Counted from the first letter of the stretch, positions 9,868-20,311 are shown. The stretch is 64,000 nt of DNA from Mycobacterium gastri (GCF_002102175.1 NZ_LQOX01000096.1:37340-101339); one strand, 5' to 3'. Numbers and translations: made by a program. Notes: a model not told the origin generated them from the letters alone.

Positions 9868-10434
9868 ACCGTCGGCGCTAGAGACGCGGCGTCGACTTTC
9901 TCATCAGCCACATCAGTCATCACCGGTTGTGGTGTCTCGTCCTGCCCGGCTCACTCGGTATTTCATGGTGACCACGAATGCTGCTGGTCAACGATGGCCT
10001 GTTGCGCAGCCTTGGCTGCCTGCGCATACCTTGGCTCTGTTTTCGGCACGCCGATACCGCGCCTTCGCTCAAACCCCTTGTGATGACCGGCATTGCGGAA
10101 TGTCTCAGGTGCTCACCGAGTGAGCTGACATGCCGCCGTGTCGAGTGTGCAATGACGGCTTTGAGAGTGTACGGAAGGCGGGAACATCCACCGATCGGCC
10201 CGCCCTGACGGCACAGTCGGCGTCGCCAGCGCATACTCGACGCCGTCAGTCGCCGATCCAACCGCACCAGCACGCGATTTCCATCTCGCCACACCGGTGC
10301 GCAACCCTGCGACGACGTCGGTGCGGCGTCGGACCTGGTTGTCGCTAATAGGTGGGCACATTGAGCACCACCTAGGCCTGGGGCCCATGTGACGGATGTG
10401 ATTGCCGGGCCCAGGACCCCGCTGACCGCGGCGA
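9868..10434. other. Intergenic region, no supported gene
   Basis: This 567-bp stretch lies between the 56-aa gene and the frameshifted nuclease gene. Its open frames are read-through of the broken nuclease or shadows. It contains the motif catactcgacgccg near 10230, related to the repeats at 21-116. I see no RNA gene or terminator with confidence. Confidence 0.45.
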
Positions 10435-11218
10435 CTAGATCAGCACCGTTTTCGAGGCCCGATCCAGGTCCACCAGCAGCGCCCGATGATCCGAGATCGG
10501 CATCAGCTCGGCCGCCACCGCGCCGGCGCGAAGACCGGCATCGTCGGTCAGGATGTGGTCGAGTTGCCGGTCGGGTGCGGCCGCCGGAAATGTCGCGGCC
10601 GTTGCCAACGGCCGCATCCGCGACCATCGGCGCACCGCGGCCGGAGTCAGGTTGAGGTCCCCGGTCAGCAGCCGCGGTCCAGGGAAGCCGCGCACGTCGT
10701 GAACCAGGCGGCGCAGCTGCCAGCGGTTCCAGCCGGGCACGAAAGACAAGTGGGGTGTTGGCCACCGTGATCGGCCCCAACGGCGTATGCAGGCGCGCGA
10801 TGACGGCCGCCCGCGGCTCCTCGTCGACGATCATCACCCTGTCCGGCCCTGGCAGGTACATCGGGATGCGCGCCGGAATGCGGGGCAACCGCACCACCTG
10901 CCAGCTGGCAGCCGGGAAGCGCGACAGCAGCGCGATGCCGTAGGCCGCGGTCCCGGGTTGTTCATCGCCGGAGGCGGCCATCCACGTCGCGCCGGGCGTG
11001 CCCGAGATCGCGGCCACAAACCGATGCGCCACCGCGCCCATGGCTTCGGCGGCCGCCGCGGTGAGGTCGGCCCGGCCCGACCGCGGCTGGTCGCAGTCCA
11101 CTTCCTGCAACGCCAGCACGTCGGGGTCGAGACGGCGCACGCAGTCGCACAACCGCTGCACCGCCACCCCGTCGCCCACCGTGCGGCCGTGCAGGATGTT
11201 GAAGGTCGCCACCCGCAT
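10435..11218 (-). pseudogene. Endonuclease/exonuclease/phosphatase-family protein, frameshifted
   Basis: The N-terminal half (start ATG 11218, TFNILHG and LALQEVD metal/active-site motifs) and the C-terminal half (TGDLNLTP, LDHILTDD, ISDHRALLVDLD) are in different frames. They join at 10752-10755, where a run of four G (C on the coding strand) should be three to restore an ANTHLSFVPG junction. All catalytic motifs of the DNase I/exonuclease III fold are otherwise intact, giving a protein of about 260 residues. The single homopolymer change is either a very recent mutation or a sequencing error. It lies 13 bp after the acyl-CoA-dehydrogenase-like gene, probably in one operon. Confidence 0.8.
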
Positions 11219-11231
11219 GGCTACCGGTCGG

Positions 11232-12224
11232 CTAACGGCATGGCCGCGGCTCGGGAGCCTCTGCCCGGCGCCGCGGCCCGCAATGGTGTTGCCCGGCCAG
11301 GCGCCCGAGCTCGGCCAGGTCCCGCTCGGCGTGGCTTTGTCGGATGTAGATGGTCAGGTCGGCTACACGCTGTGCATGGCGACCGTCCTCACACAGCGGT
11401 CCGGGCCCCAGGGCGCGGCCGGTCCGGGTGATGGCCTCGTCAACGGCATGTTCCACGACGGCGCGGGCGCGACGGGCCAGCAATTGCGGGGTGCCGGACC
11501 GATCGAACGGATCGCTGTCGATCCGCTCCGCGGCGCTGGCCAGCACCGCTTCTCCAGCGGCGAGCGCGGCGTCGACCGCGCCGAGATGCGCCAGCGCGTA
11601 GGCGTCGGCCGACTGGCTTCCGGCGCAGCGGTACAGCGGGTCGGCGACCCGGCGGGCGCCGCCTAGCCAGCACGCCGCCACCCCGATCGCGGCGTGCCAG
11701 AAGCCGGGCCGGTTCGGGTAGGCGTCGGGTTCCCCCACCGCCATCGCGTGGACGTCGCTGAACTGCACGGATCTGGTGTCGCTGCCGGCCATGCCGGGGT
11801 TCCACCAGGTGCTCGGCAAGGGTTTGACGACGGGGTCGGTGACGGTTACCGCGAACAGGCCCCGTTTGCCGTCGTCAAGGGCGGCGGTAACCAGCGCGTG
11901 CGTGCAGAACCCGGCGCCCGAACACCACACCTTGATGCCGTTGAGGACATACTCGTCGCCGGCGATGCAGCTGGCCCGCAGCACCGCGTCGGCGGATTCG
12001 GCCACCCACACGCCCCACAGCTGGCCTGCTTGCGGCGGCTTGCCGCCCAACTCGTTGAGGATGGCGCCGGCGTCCACATGGGCTTCGGCGATGCGGGCCG
12101 CCGCGATGTCCTCCTCGGCCAGCTGCGCCAGGCGTTGCCAGCGTTCGGCGGTGCGCCCCGAGGCCGGCAACGGCAACTCCAGCCGCCCCGACTCCAGCCA
12201 GTGCTCCACCAGCCCCGCCGTCAC
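11232..12224 (-). CDS. Acyl-CoA dehydrogenase-like protein
   Basis: Protein of 330 residues resembling acyl-CoA dehydrogenases, with the middle beta-domain motif GIKVWCSGAG and an FAD-side helical C-terminal region. The catalytic base is not identifiable, so it may be a non-classical member. The start is uncertain: GTG at 12224 (TAGLVEHWLESG) or an upstream TTG at 12278 that would add a family-like LLRTGRGGDF segment. It precedes the frameshifted nuclease gene and diverges from the nucleotidyltransferase gene. Confidence 0.7.
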   Translation of the reverse strand: MTAGLVEHWLESGRLELPLPASGRTAERWQRLAQLAEEDIAAARIAEAHVDAGAILNELGGKPPQAGQLWGVWVAESADAVLRASCIAGDEYVLNGIKVWCSGAGFCTHALVTAALDDGKRGLFAVTVTDPVVKPLPSTWWNPGMAGSDTRSVQFSDVHAMAVGEPDAYPNRPGFWHAAIGVAACWLGGARRVADPLYRCAGSQSADAYALAHLGAVDAALAAGEAVLASAAERIDSDPFDRSGTPQLLARRARAVVEHAVDEAITRTGRALGPGPLCEDGRHAQRVADLTIYIRQSHAERDLAELGRLAGQHHCGPRRRAEAPEPRPCR

Positions 12225-12408
12225 GCGCGCACCCGCCCGTCGCGAACGAAAGTCACCACCGCGGCCCGTGCGTAGCAACTCGGCGCCGTGGGTGACATAT
12301 GTTGCTGATACCCGATTTCGGCGGCCGATTAAACGGCTGCCCGATAGTCCCCGACAGTCACGGTCGCCCGGGTTGGCGATGACACCGTCAGGGTATGCAC
12401 TACCCACG

Positions 12409-13011
12409 ATGACTGAGCCCAATAGGCCGCCCACTAGGACGACCACCACAGCTGAGTGCAGATGCGGCGGGCAGTACCCGGGACTACGGGAATCGTTACG
12501 CCACGCCGCGTCAGCCCTCAAGGAACACGGGCCGCGCTTCGCGTTGGCCGGCAGCTACGCGTTGTGGGCCTACGGCGCCCCCGAACCCAGCCACGACGTC
12601 GACATCGTGGTCGCCGAGGCCGACGCGGGTGCCGCGGCTGCCACGCTCGCCGACGCCGGGTTCTGCATCGAACGCCCACCGGAAGACTGGCTACTCAAGG
12701 CGCGCAGCGGTGAGTGGGTTGTCGACGTGCTGCACCGGGTCAACGGTGAGCCGGTGCGGCCGACCGACCTCGACGACGCCGAAGAGCGTGTGGTGCTTGC
12801 CATTTCGATGCCGGTATTGCCGCCCACGACGGTCTTCACCCAGAAGTTGCGCGCCCTGACCGAGCATCGCTGCAACTTCGCCGACCTGATCCCGGTCGCC
12901 CGTGCGGTGCGCGAACGGCTGGACTGGGACCACATCGAGAAGGCCACCGACGACAACGATTTCGCGGCCGCATTCCTGATGCTGGCCGGCCGGATCGGCT
13001 TACGCGGCTGA
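12409..13011 (+). CDS. Nucleotidyltransferase-fold protein
   Basis: Protein of 200 residues with a nucleotidyltransferase signature: GSYALWAYG at 48-56 followed by D63 and D65 in HDVDIVV, the usual metal-binding pair. The rest resembles the stand-alone aminoglycoside-nucleotidyltransferase-like/AbiEii-like superfamily, but no antitoxin partner is adjacent. The substrate is unknown. The ATG at 12409 is the first start giving this domain. It is transcribed divergently from the acyl-CoA-dehydrogenase-like gene. Confidence 0.75.
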   Translation: MTEPNRPPTRTTTTAECRCGGQYPGLRESLRHAASALKEHGPRFALAGSYALWAYGAPEPSHDVDIVVAEADAGAAAATLADAGFCIERPPEDWLLKARSGEWVVDVLHRVNGEPVRPTDLDDAEERVVLAISMPVLPPTTVFTQKLRALTEHRCNFADLIPVARAVRERLDWDHIEKATDDNDFAAAFLMLAGRIGLRG

Positions 13012-13016
13012 GAGCG

Positions 13017-13976
<960 letters not shown>

Positions 13977-14162
13977 TCATCGGAGGGTATTGGTGTTCGC
14001 TCGCTCAGGTGCCGGGACAAGCCGCGCCCTACCGACCAAACCGGGTTGCGGGTACCCCGCGCCGCACCGCTTCAACCGCCGGAAATGACGACGGCCGGGC
14101 CGATCCGAGGCGCCGAAAAATTCGCGGTTTGGGGACGCGCCGCGGCGGGCACCTCCTGCGGC

Positions 14163-14915
14163 ATGAATGCCTCTGCCATTGTTCCTGTTGCTCGTCTCCT
14201 CGGTCCCGCGGTAGCCGCCGCATGGGGCCTTAGCGCTGCTGTCCTGCCGGCTACCGCCATCCCTGCCGCCTCCGCCCAGCCATGCCCCGACGTCGACGTC
14301 GTGTTCGCCCGCGGTACCGGCGAACCGCCCGGTACCGGTCCTACCGGACAGGCATTCGTCGACGGCCTGCGCTCCCGCCTGGGCACACGCTCGATGGGCG
14401 TCTATGCGGTCAACTACCCCGCCAGCGATCAGTGGGACACCGGCGTCGACGGCATCCGCGACGCCGGCGCGCACGTCGTGTCCACCGCCAATGCCTGCCC
14501 CAACACCAAAATGGTGCTCGGCGGTTACTCCCAGGGCGCGGCCGTGATGGGCTTCGTCACATCCCCGGCGGTGCCGGACGGGGTCGACCCGGCGACCGTG
14601 CCCAAACCGCTGGCACCCGAGGTCGCCAACCACGTCGCCGCCGTCGTGCTGTTCGGACCACCCAACATTCGGGCCATGAACTTCCTCGGTGAGCCGCCGG
14701 TCACCATCGGCGCGGCATACCAAGGCAAGACCATCAAGGTCTGCGCCCCCGAAGACCCGGTGTGCTCCGACGGGATGAACTTCGCCGCCCACAACACCTA
14801 CGCCGATGACGGCGGCATGATCGCCAAGGGCGTCGACTTCGCCGCCAGCCGCCTGGGCGCAGGGCCCGGCGGACCCATGACGGTCGCGTCACCAGGCGGC
14901 GGCTTCGGCAACTGA
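14163..14915 (+). CDS. Secreted cutinase-family serine esterase (Culp-like)
   Basis: Exported cutinase-like hydrolase of 250 residues. A signal peptide covers about residues 1-38 (AASAQP junction). The triad is S123 in GGYSQG, D198 in PEDPVC and H210; cysteines flanking the domain form the usual cutinase disulfides. Mycobacterial Culp proteins act as lipases or esterases in the envelope. The start ATG at 14163 is chosen because it gives a normal signal peptide; upstream ATGs add a charged, unlikely leader. It lies divergent from the antigen-85-like gene and convergent with the SDR remnant. Confidence 0.87.
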   Translation: MNASAIVPVARLLGPAVAAAWGLSAAVLPATAIPAASAQPCPDVDVVFARGTGEPPGTGPTGQAFVDGLRSRLGTRSMGVYAVNYPASDQWDTGVDGIRDAGAHVVSTANACPNTKMVLGGYSQGAAVMGFVTSPAVPDGVDPATVPKPLAPEVANHVAAVVLFGPPNIRAMNFLGEPPVTIGAAYQGKTIKVCAPEDPVCSDGMNFAAHNTYADDGGMIAKGVDFAASRLGAGPGGPMTVASPGGGFGN

Positions 14916-14949
14916 GGCAACTGACTCCCGCCGTTGTGGTCCACCCGGG

Positions 14950-14995
14950 TGAGGCGGCGGGTGCCCCGAATCGCCGTACCGCACCCGCCGCCTCA
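14950..14995. terminator. Strong hairpin, probable bidirectional terminator
   Basis: A perfect 15-bp inverted repeat: TGAGGCGGCGGGTGC at 14950-14964 and its complement at 14981-14995, with a 16-nt loop. It sits 34 bp after the cutinase stop and includes the stop codon of the convergent SDR gene. There is no U-tract, as is usual for mycobacterial hairpin terminators. Confidence 0.75.
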
Positions 14996-15838
14996 CACCG
15001 CCTTCCCGGATGACGAGATAATCTGGCGCACAAGCCACTTCACGTCATCGTGGATCAGCCGGCGGGCCAGTTCCGCCAGCATCCGCGGATGCCACGCGGC
15101 GCCGGCCAGCTGGTTGAAGTGGTCGAGCGCCACGTCCACCCGGGCCAGCGCGGTGCATCCGGGAACCGCCCGGGCCGACGGGTTCGGGTAGCAAGGTGGT
15201 GACTCGTACCCCGGTCTGGCCCAACTCGTGTTGCAGCGTCTGGGCGAAGTCTCTGAGAAAGGCCGCGCTGGCGCGGTACAGCGCCACCTGGTGATCGGAG
15301 CGGTCCGAGGAGTACGGTTCGGCTGCGGCCGGCGACACGGTCAAGATAATGCCGCCGCGGCCATGCATGACCATCTCCTCGGCCAGCAGCCGAGCCAGCC
15401 GCATAGTCTGACCGATGCCTGCCACCATCTCGTTGAGCACGCTCTCCAGGCTGTCGTCCAGGTCGTAGCCGTCGACCGGTGAGTTCAGCGCGGCCGCCAC
15501 CACGGGCTGCCGGGCGGCCAGCACGCGCCGATACAACACATACGGCCGCTCGGCGAGCCGCGCGTCGACTTGGATCGGCTGAACGTTGGCACCCAGCCCG
15601 CTCAGAGCGGCCGCCGCGGTGTGGATCTCGTCGCAGGAGTCGGAGACGATCAGGTCGTATCCGCGCCGGGCGAATTGTTTGGCAAAGGCGAAGCCGACGC
15701 CGCCGCCGCCGCTGGCACCGGTAACCAAGGCCAACCCGGCGGGCGAGGAGTCGGGGCGCTGTTGCGGCCTTTCGGCGCGGCCGCGCGCTCACTATCTGCA
15801 ACCGGGCGGATGGGCCTGACCCTGTCATCGGTAGTCAT
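14993..15838 (-). pseudogene. Short-chain dehydrogenase/reductase, frameshifted
   Basis: SDR remnant with a glycine-rich cofactor loop (VTGASGGGGVG) but divided over three frames. The natural ATG at 15838 overlaps the upstream stop (TGATG) and starts MTTDDRVRPIRP; the Rossmann core is in another frame from about 15750 on, and the C-terminus (VDVALDHFNQLAG to ISSSGKAV, stop 14993) is in a third. The second shift is placed at 15186-15190, where one base too many separates TTLLP from NPSARAV. The catalytic YxxxK is not clearly kept (a VALYRASAAF segment is present). It is probably non-functional unless the shifts are sequencing errors. Confidence 0.75.
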
Positions 15839-16385
15839 CAGTCGATTCCACGGACCCGGTCGCTCACCTGCAGCTCGGCGGCAAGGCTTTCCAGGGCGCG
15901 CCGAGCCTCATGGTGCCGGGAGCCGGCTGCGGCGCTGTCGGCGATGACGAGTTCGGCCGCCGGATTTTTGGGCAGGGAGCGCGTCGCGGTGACGTCGAAG
16001 AACACGATCGAGACCCCGAGCAGGCCGTTCTGCGCGTCGATCAGCGGGTTGACGTGGATCTCGAACCACACCGTGTCGGCGCCGGGCCGCTGCCACTTGA
16101 CGTCCTGAATCCGCGCCGAACGCCGCTCCACCTTGGCCTGTTCCAGGTAGGCCCGCAGCTCGACGGGCCGGTACGACACTTCCAGGTCGCGCAGCAGCCG
16201 CCCAATGTCGCGGGCCGAAAGGCCGAAGGCGTTCTCGGCCTGCAGGTTGATCATGGCCACGGTGTCCTCGCCGGTGACCACTATCTGGGCCACCGGACTG
16301 GCGCGAAAAGCCAAGTCCCGCAACGTAGTCAGGCCAGTCGAGTCGTCATGCCGGTCGTAGAACGCTGCCGCCGGGTGATAGCGGT
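15838..16385 (-). pseudogene. PAS-domain fragment of a CheR-type fusion protein
   Basis: An isolated PAS domain (RDLAFRASPVAQIVV to VSIVFFDVTATR) closely resembling the PAS part of CheB/CheR-PAS methyltransferase fusion proteins found in environmental actinobacteria. The upstream CheB/CheR domains are missing, because the frame runs back to about 16385 without a good start. The normal coiled-coil region after ATR is replaced by unrelated sequence ending RVRGID. A TTG at 16323 could start a 161-residue protein, but I read the locus as a deletion remnant. Its stop overlaps the start of the SDR remnant. Confidence 0.65.
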
Positions 16386-16388
16386 TGA

Positions 16389-16568
16389 CGCCGTCGTGCG
16401 GCCCTGGTGCTCACCGAGTGGCCGCAGTTTCGCGATCTGGACTGGCATTCCATTGCCCGGGAGGCGCCCGTCGCCGTCGTCCTGGACACCAGGAACCTGC
16501 TGGATCCGGCCGGAATCCGCGCCGCCGGACTGACGTACCTGGGGAACGGCGTACCGCGCGGATTCTGA
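16389..16568 (+). pseudogene. UDP-glucose 6-dehydrogenase C-terminal fragment
   Basis: Only the last ~55 residues survive in frame: LTEWPQFRDLDW, VAVVLDTRNLLDP and GLTYLGNGVPRGF before the TGA at 16566. These are typical of the C-terminal UDP-binding domain of UDP-glucose/GDP-mannose dehydrogenases. A stop at 16386 cuts the frame upstream, and no NAD-binding or central domain is present. The fragment abuts the PAS remnant head to head, suggesting a deletion junction near 16385. Confidence 0.7.
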
Positions 16569-16609
16569 ACCAAATGTTTGGCTGCGATTTCACTGCGTAG
16601 CACCTCGGC

Positions 16610-17032
16610 TGGGGAATGCCGGCGTTCGGGACCGGCAAGCATGGAGGACAGGTCGCCCCGGCCCGGTCGCCGCCGACGAACTGCCGGCACTGCTGCGATC
16701 GGCGGACGTGGTCGCGTGCACGCCCCGGCAGGCGCCGCCTTGCAGGCCATGGCCAGCGGCGTCGCCGTGGTGGCGGTGTCCACCGGTGCCCTGGCCGACA
16801 CGGTGGTGCACTCGGTCACCGGGTTACTGGTGCCGCCCGACAACCTCAGGGAATTGGCGGTCGCATTGAAAACTCTTCAAGGACAACGCTTTCAGTGTGC
16901 GGGCATGGGGGCGGCGGGGCGGTTGCACGCAGAGCGCGGTTCAGCTGGGAGCGCATCACCCTCGACGCGCTGCACATCTATCGCCAGGTGGGCTCGCCGG
17001 TCGAACCGCGACACGTGGCAAACACCCGATAG
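16610..17032 (+). pseudogene. GT4 glycosyltransferase C-terminal remnant, several frameshifts
   Basis: Pieces of a GT-B glycosyltransferase C-terminal domain are readable in different frames: ADELPALLRSADVVACTP (about 16672-16725), ALQAMASGVAVVAVSTG and VTGLLVPPDN (from about 16733), and FSWERITLDALHIYRQV (from about 16939). Frame changes lie near 16728 and 16937. The conserved E-x7-E region is damaged. With the UDP-glucose dehydrogenase fragment just upstream, this looks like the residue of a sugar-nucleotide/glycan gene pair. Confidence 0.7.
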
Positions 17033-17063
17033 TCGCCCGGATCAACTACCATCATTGTCAACC

Positions 17064-18116
17064 ATGACAAGTGTTACCGAGGACACACGGTGTCGTGCGC
17101 GTCCGCAGCTGCGCGACGCGGTCAACCCTGACGGAAAGGGTCGCCCGGAGCGACAGGATGACCCGGCCGCCGTGCTGCTCGCGCACTTCCATACGGCCGA
17201 CCCGGTCGCCGCCCAGAGATTTTTCACCAACGCCTATCACCCGAGCTGGCGGATCAGGGAGTTCGCCAAGGGATCGACCGTCACCCACCGTCGGTTCGCG
17301 GCCGAACACCTCACCGTCGACGACGTGGCGATCCGGGGCCGAGTGGACTGCGAAGTCCGCACGGCCGACGGCTTTGTGGTGATCCAGCCGCGCTCGGGCT
17401 CGTTGATCGCGGTCGGCGATGGCGCTCCGAGCCTGGACACTCCGCTGCTGGCCGTCGACGGATTTCCGCGCGTGTTGCGGCTGAACAGCGTTCGGTTCAC
17501 CGTTGCCAGCATCGACGCCGACCTGCTCCGACAAGTCGCCGCGGGGTCCCACACGCCGATGCCGCAGCAGGTCGAATTCCTCAGTTCCCGGCCACGTACC
17601 CCGGCGGCGGCGCACACGTGGCGCGACGCGTTCGACTACGTGACCACCAGCTTCGCCTCGGCCGACGCCGCCCGGCGCCCACTGGTGGTCGCCGCGGTGT
17701 CCCGGCTGCTGGCCGCTGCGCTGCTCGAGTGCTTTCCGTCCAACGTCACCACGGGGCAGTCGTCGCCCAACGACCAATCGGTACCCAAGGCCCTGCAAAC
17801 CGCCATGTCGTTCATTCATCGCCACGCCGCGATGAACATCGGGGTCACCGACGTCGCGGCCGTGGTCCATCTGACGCCGCGGGCGGTGCAGTACCTGTTC
17901 CGGCAGCAGCTCGACACCACTCCCACCGAGTACCTCCGCCGGGTCCGGCTGCATCGAGCCCATCAAGATCTGCTCTCCGGCGACCGCTCGGTCACCACGG
18001 TCAGCGAAATCGCGCAGCGCTGGGGCTTCGCCCACACCGGCCGGTTCGCCGTGCTGTATCGCCAGACCTACGGCGAAAGTCCGCACACCGCGCTCAAGCG
18101 CACCGCCGCCGGGTAG
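17064..18116 (+). CDS. AraC-family transcriptional regulator
   Basis: Protein of 350 residues. An N-terminal cupin-like/AraC-binding-like half (about 30-215) is followed by a C-terminal AraC/XylS double helix-turn-helix (about 245-345; VTDVAAVVHLTPRAVQYLFRQ and SEIAQRWGFAHTGRFAVLYRQ-type segments). The start ATG at 17064 follows a CATTGTCA-type region with no obvious strong ribosome site. It is intact among decayed neighbours. Its target and effector are unknown. Confidence 0.85.
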   Translation: MTSVTEDTRCRARPQLRDAVNPDGKGRPERQDDPAAVLLAHFHTADPVAAQRFFTNAYHPSWRIREFAKGSTVTHRRFAAEHLTVDDVAIRGRVDCEVRTADGFVVIQPRSGSLIAVGDGAPSLDTPLLAVDGFPRVLRLNSVRFTVASIDADLLRQVAAGSHTPMPQQVEFLSSRPRTPAAAHTWRDAFDYVTTSFASADAARRPLVVAAVSRLLAAALLECFPSNVTTGQSSPNDQSVPKALQTAMSFIHRHAAMNIGVTDVAAVVHLTPRAVQYLFRQQLDTTPTEYLRRVRLHRAHQDLLSGDRSVTTVSEIAQRWGFAHTGRFAVLYRQTYGESPHTALKRTAAG

Positions 18117-18121
18117 CCGGT

Positions 18122-19167
18122 TCAAGCCGTTTTGGCCAACGGCTGAGCCCGAGACGTGCTCTGGCCCTTGGCGATTCGTTGCACCAGAGTTCGGGTGGCG
18201 GTTTCCAGGATGTGCTGCGCGGCAGCGGGCCGGCGGGCGCGCCGCGCGCGGCGGACCGCCGCGGCAATCGTCATGCCTTGCCGGTAGCCGGTGACCACTC
18301 GGGGATCGACGTAGGAGCCGCGCGCCACCGCCGCGGTGTTGCCCAGCTCGTCGGCGACCTCGCGCATCACGGCGGCCTCGACCCGCTTGGCCACGCGTTG
18401 CGACATCGGCGGGTCCGCGTCGGCGAACGCCGCGGTCGCCAGCACGGTGCCATGCCAGGTTCGTAAGTCCTTGACGCTGCAGTCGTTGCCGACCAACTCA
18501 TTGAAGTGCGCATTGAGGTCGTCGGCACGAATGTCTGCCCATCCGGAGCCATTGCGGCACAACAGGAGTCGCTCCGCGGACGAGTTTCGGCGAGTCAGCG
18601 AGCGCACCGCGCGGACCACATCGGGATCGTCGATCTCCAGGGTGCGCCGGACCCCGCTCTTGGCGGGGTAGTCCGAAGGCCACCGCGTCGCGGCGCACCG
18701 TCACGTGCTCGCAGCGCAGGGTGGCGATGCCGTAGGAGTCGTTGTCGTCCGCATACTGTTCGCCGCCGGCGCGGAAGTAGCCCAGATCGAGTGGGTGCAG
18801 GGCCAGTGCCAGCACCCGCTGGCGGGTGAGACGACGGCCGCCGAGGTCCGCCGCGCTCCGGCGCCGCAGTGCCGGCAGCTGTTTGGACAGCGCCAGCACG
18901 CGGTCGAACTTCTCCTCGGCACGCTCCTGCTGCCAGGCCTGGCGGTAAAGGTACTGACGACGTCCGGCCGCGTCGGTGCCGACCTCCTGAATGTGCCCGT
19001 TGGGATACGGCGAGATCCACACCTGCTGCCGCGCCGGCGGGATCACCAGGTCCTTGATTCGCTGCAGGGTCTGGCCGTCGGTCAGCAACTTGCCGTCCGG
19101 GCCGTAGTAGGCGAGCCCTTACCCCGCCGTTTACGGGTGTGCTCGGCACGCTGCGACGCAGCCGCAT
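18122..19167 (-). pseudogene. DNA topoisomerase IB, multiply frameshifted
   Basis: Poxvirus-like type IB topoisomerase, broken into at least three frames. The N-terminus begins MRLRRSVPSTP (ATG 19167), with single-base losses near 19134-19137 and 19113-19115. The core DGQTLQRIKDLVIPP to TLRCEHVTV follows, and an extra G near 18673-18674 separates it from the catalytic half, where LRTWHGTVLA is visible. Such enzymes relax supercoils through a tyrosyl intermediate. They are absent from M. tuberculosis but occur in several other mycobacteria. Three independent shifts make real pseudogenisation more likely than error. Confidence 0.85.
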
Positions 19168-19235
19168 CGGCGCTCCTCTCATGTCCCAAGAGGAATTACC
19201 CGCCGCGGCAGCGGCTCACACCGAGCGTCGGCCGG

Positions 19236-19757
19236 TCAGTAGTCCGGCAGGCGCACGTCGCGGGTGCGCAGCAACAGCGGAACCAGCACCCAGAAAACCG
19301 CGAACAGCGCCAGAGCGCACGCCCCGGCGACGATGCCCGCGACCGGCCCGGCCACCGCGTCGAAGATGATGGTCGTCACCCCGGTCAGGGCCAGACCGAG
19401 CAGCACCAAACCGGCGTAAGCACACCGGTGCGCCGCCGACACCACCACCACCAGCCGGTGCCGCCGGAACAGCAGCCGGTGCATGCCGACCGGGGCGATC
19501 AACAGCACCGTCGCGCCCACCGAACATCCCACTGTGGCTAGATACACCCAATGCAGGGTCAAGGTGTCGAAGCGCTGCTGGAACGGCAGCGTCAGCAGGA
19601 ACCCGGTGAGCAGCTGCACCCCGGTCTGGACCACCCGCAGCTCCTGCAGCAGGCTGTTCCAATTGCGGTCGAGCCGTTGGAGTTCGGTCTCCCCGCGGCT
19701 GCGGTGATCCCACTGCTGGTCCCGTTCCGGATGGTCGACATCCATGCCGGTGATCAT
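19236..19757 (-). CDS. DUF6328-type multi-pass membrane protein
   Basis: Protein of about 173 residues. A soluble N-terminal region with ELQRLDRNWNSLLQELRVVQTGVQ leads into four hydrophobic segments, the pattern of DUF6328 membrane proteins. Function is unknown. The start is uncertain among ATGs at 19757 and 19745 and a GTG at 19790; none has a strong ribosome site. Confidence 0.75.
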   Translation of the reverse strand: MITGMDVDHPERDQQWDHRSRGETELQRLDRNWNSLLQELRVVQTGVQLLTGFLLTLPFQQRFDTLTLHWVYLATVGCSVGATVLLIAPVGMHRLLFRRHRLVVVVSAAHRCAYAGLVLLGLALTGVTTIIFDAVAGPVAGIVAGACALALFAVFWVLVPLLLRTRDVRLPDY

Positions 19758-19942
19758 CGCATTTGCCCAGAGCCGGTGAGGATTTTCCACCGTGGACGAA
19801 CACCCACCCGTGACGGCAACCGGAGCAGCCGTGACACGAGCACACTGGTGTGACCCGTTGTGTTAAGGAACAGCAAAATTCTCAGAACCAACGACGAGTT
19901 CTTAGACGATCGTTATCTCGACCATGACGAAAACTTGATGTG

Positions 19943-20311
19943 TCAGCGATTCAGCTTGCCGTCCCGCACACCGGTCAATGCCTCGTCCAGCGTCGGGTAC
20001 AGCGGGAAGGTCTTGTCCAGACCGGTCAGGTGAATCGGCCGTCTGGTCGCCGGGCCACGCGCGACCACCCCGAACTCGGCCGCGCCGCCGAGTTTCTCGT
20101 AGGTCGCCGCGAGGATCTTGAGCCCCACCGAGCCGAGGAACTCCACCCCGGAAAGATCGATGATCAAAGCCGTGGGGTTGTCGGCGACCACGCCGCCGAT
20201 GGCTTCTTCGAGGGCCGGAGCGGTGACCAGGTCGATTTCGCCACCGATACTGAGCACGGCGACCCCGTCGTGGTCGGTGACCTCGGCGGTGATCGAATCA
20301 GGAGCTGACAA
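19943..20311 (-). CDS. rsfB: RsfB, anti-anti-sigma factor (STAS domain)
   Basis: STAS-domain protein of 122 residues, equal in length and close in sequence to M. tuberculosis RsfB (Rv3687c), which binds the SigF anti-sigma factor UsfX/RsbW and frees SigF. The phosphorylatable serine lies in EFLGSVGLK after the IDLSGV strand. The start is the TTG at 20311 (SAPDSI...), preceded by AAAGGA at ideal distance; a TTG 18 nt upstream is less likely. It diverges from the rsbR operon, suggesting shared control. Confidence 0.93.
   Translation of the reverse strand: MSAPDSITAEVTDHDGVAVLSIGGEIDLVTAPALEEAIGGVVADNPTALIIDLSGVEFLGSVGLKILAATYEKLGGAAEFGVVARGPATRRPIHLTGLDKTFPLYPTLDEALTGVRDGKLNR

Noticed and set aside
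12409..13011. Toxin-antitoxin module around the nucleotidyltransferase
   Set aside because: No adjacent small antitoxin gene; both neighbours are unrelated enzymes.
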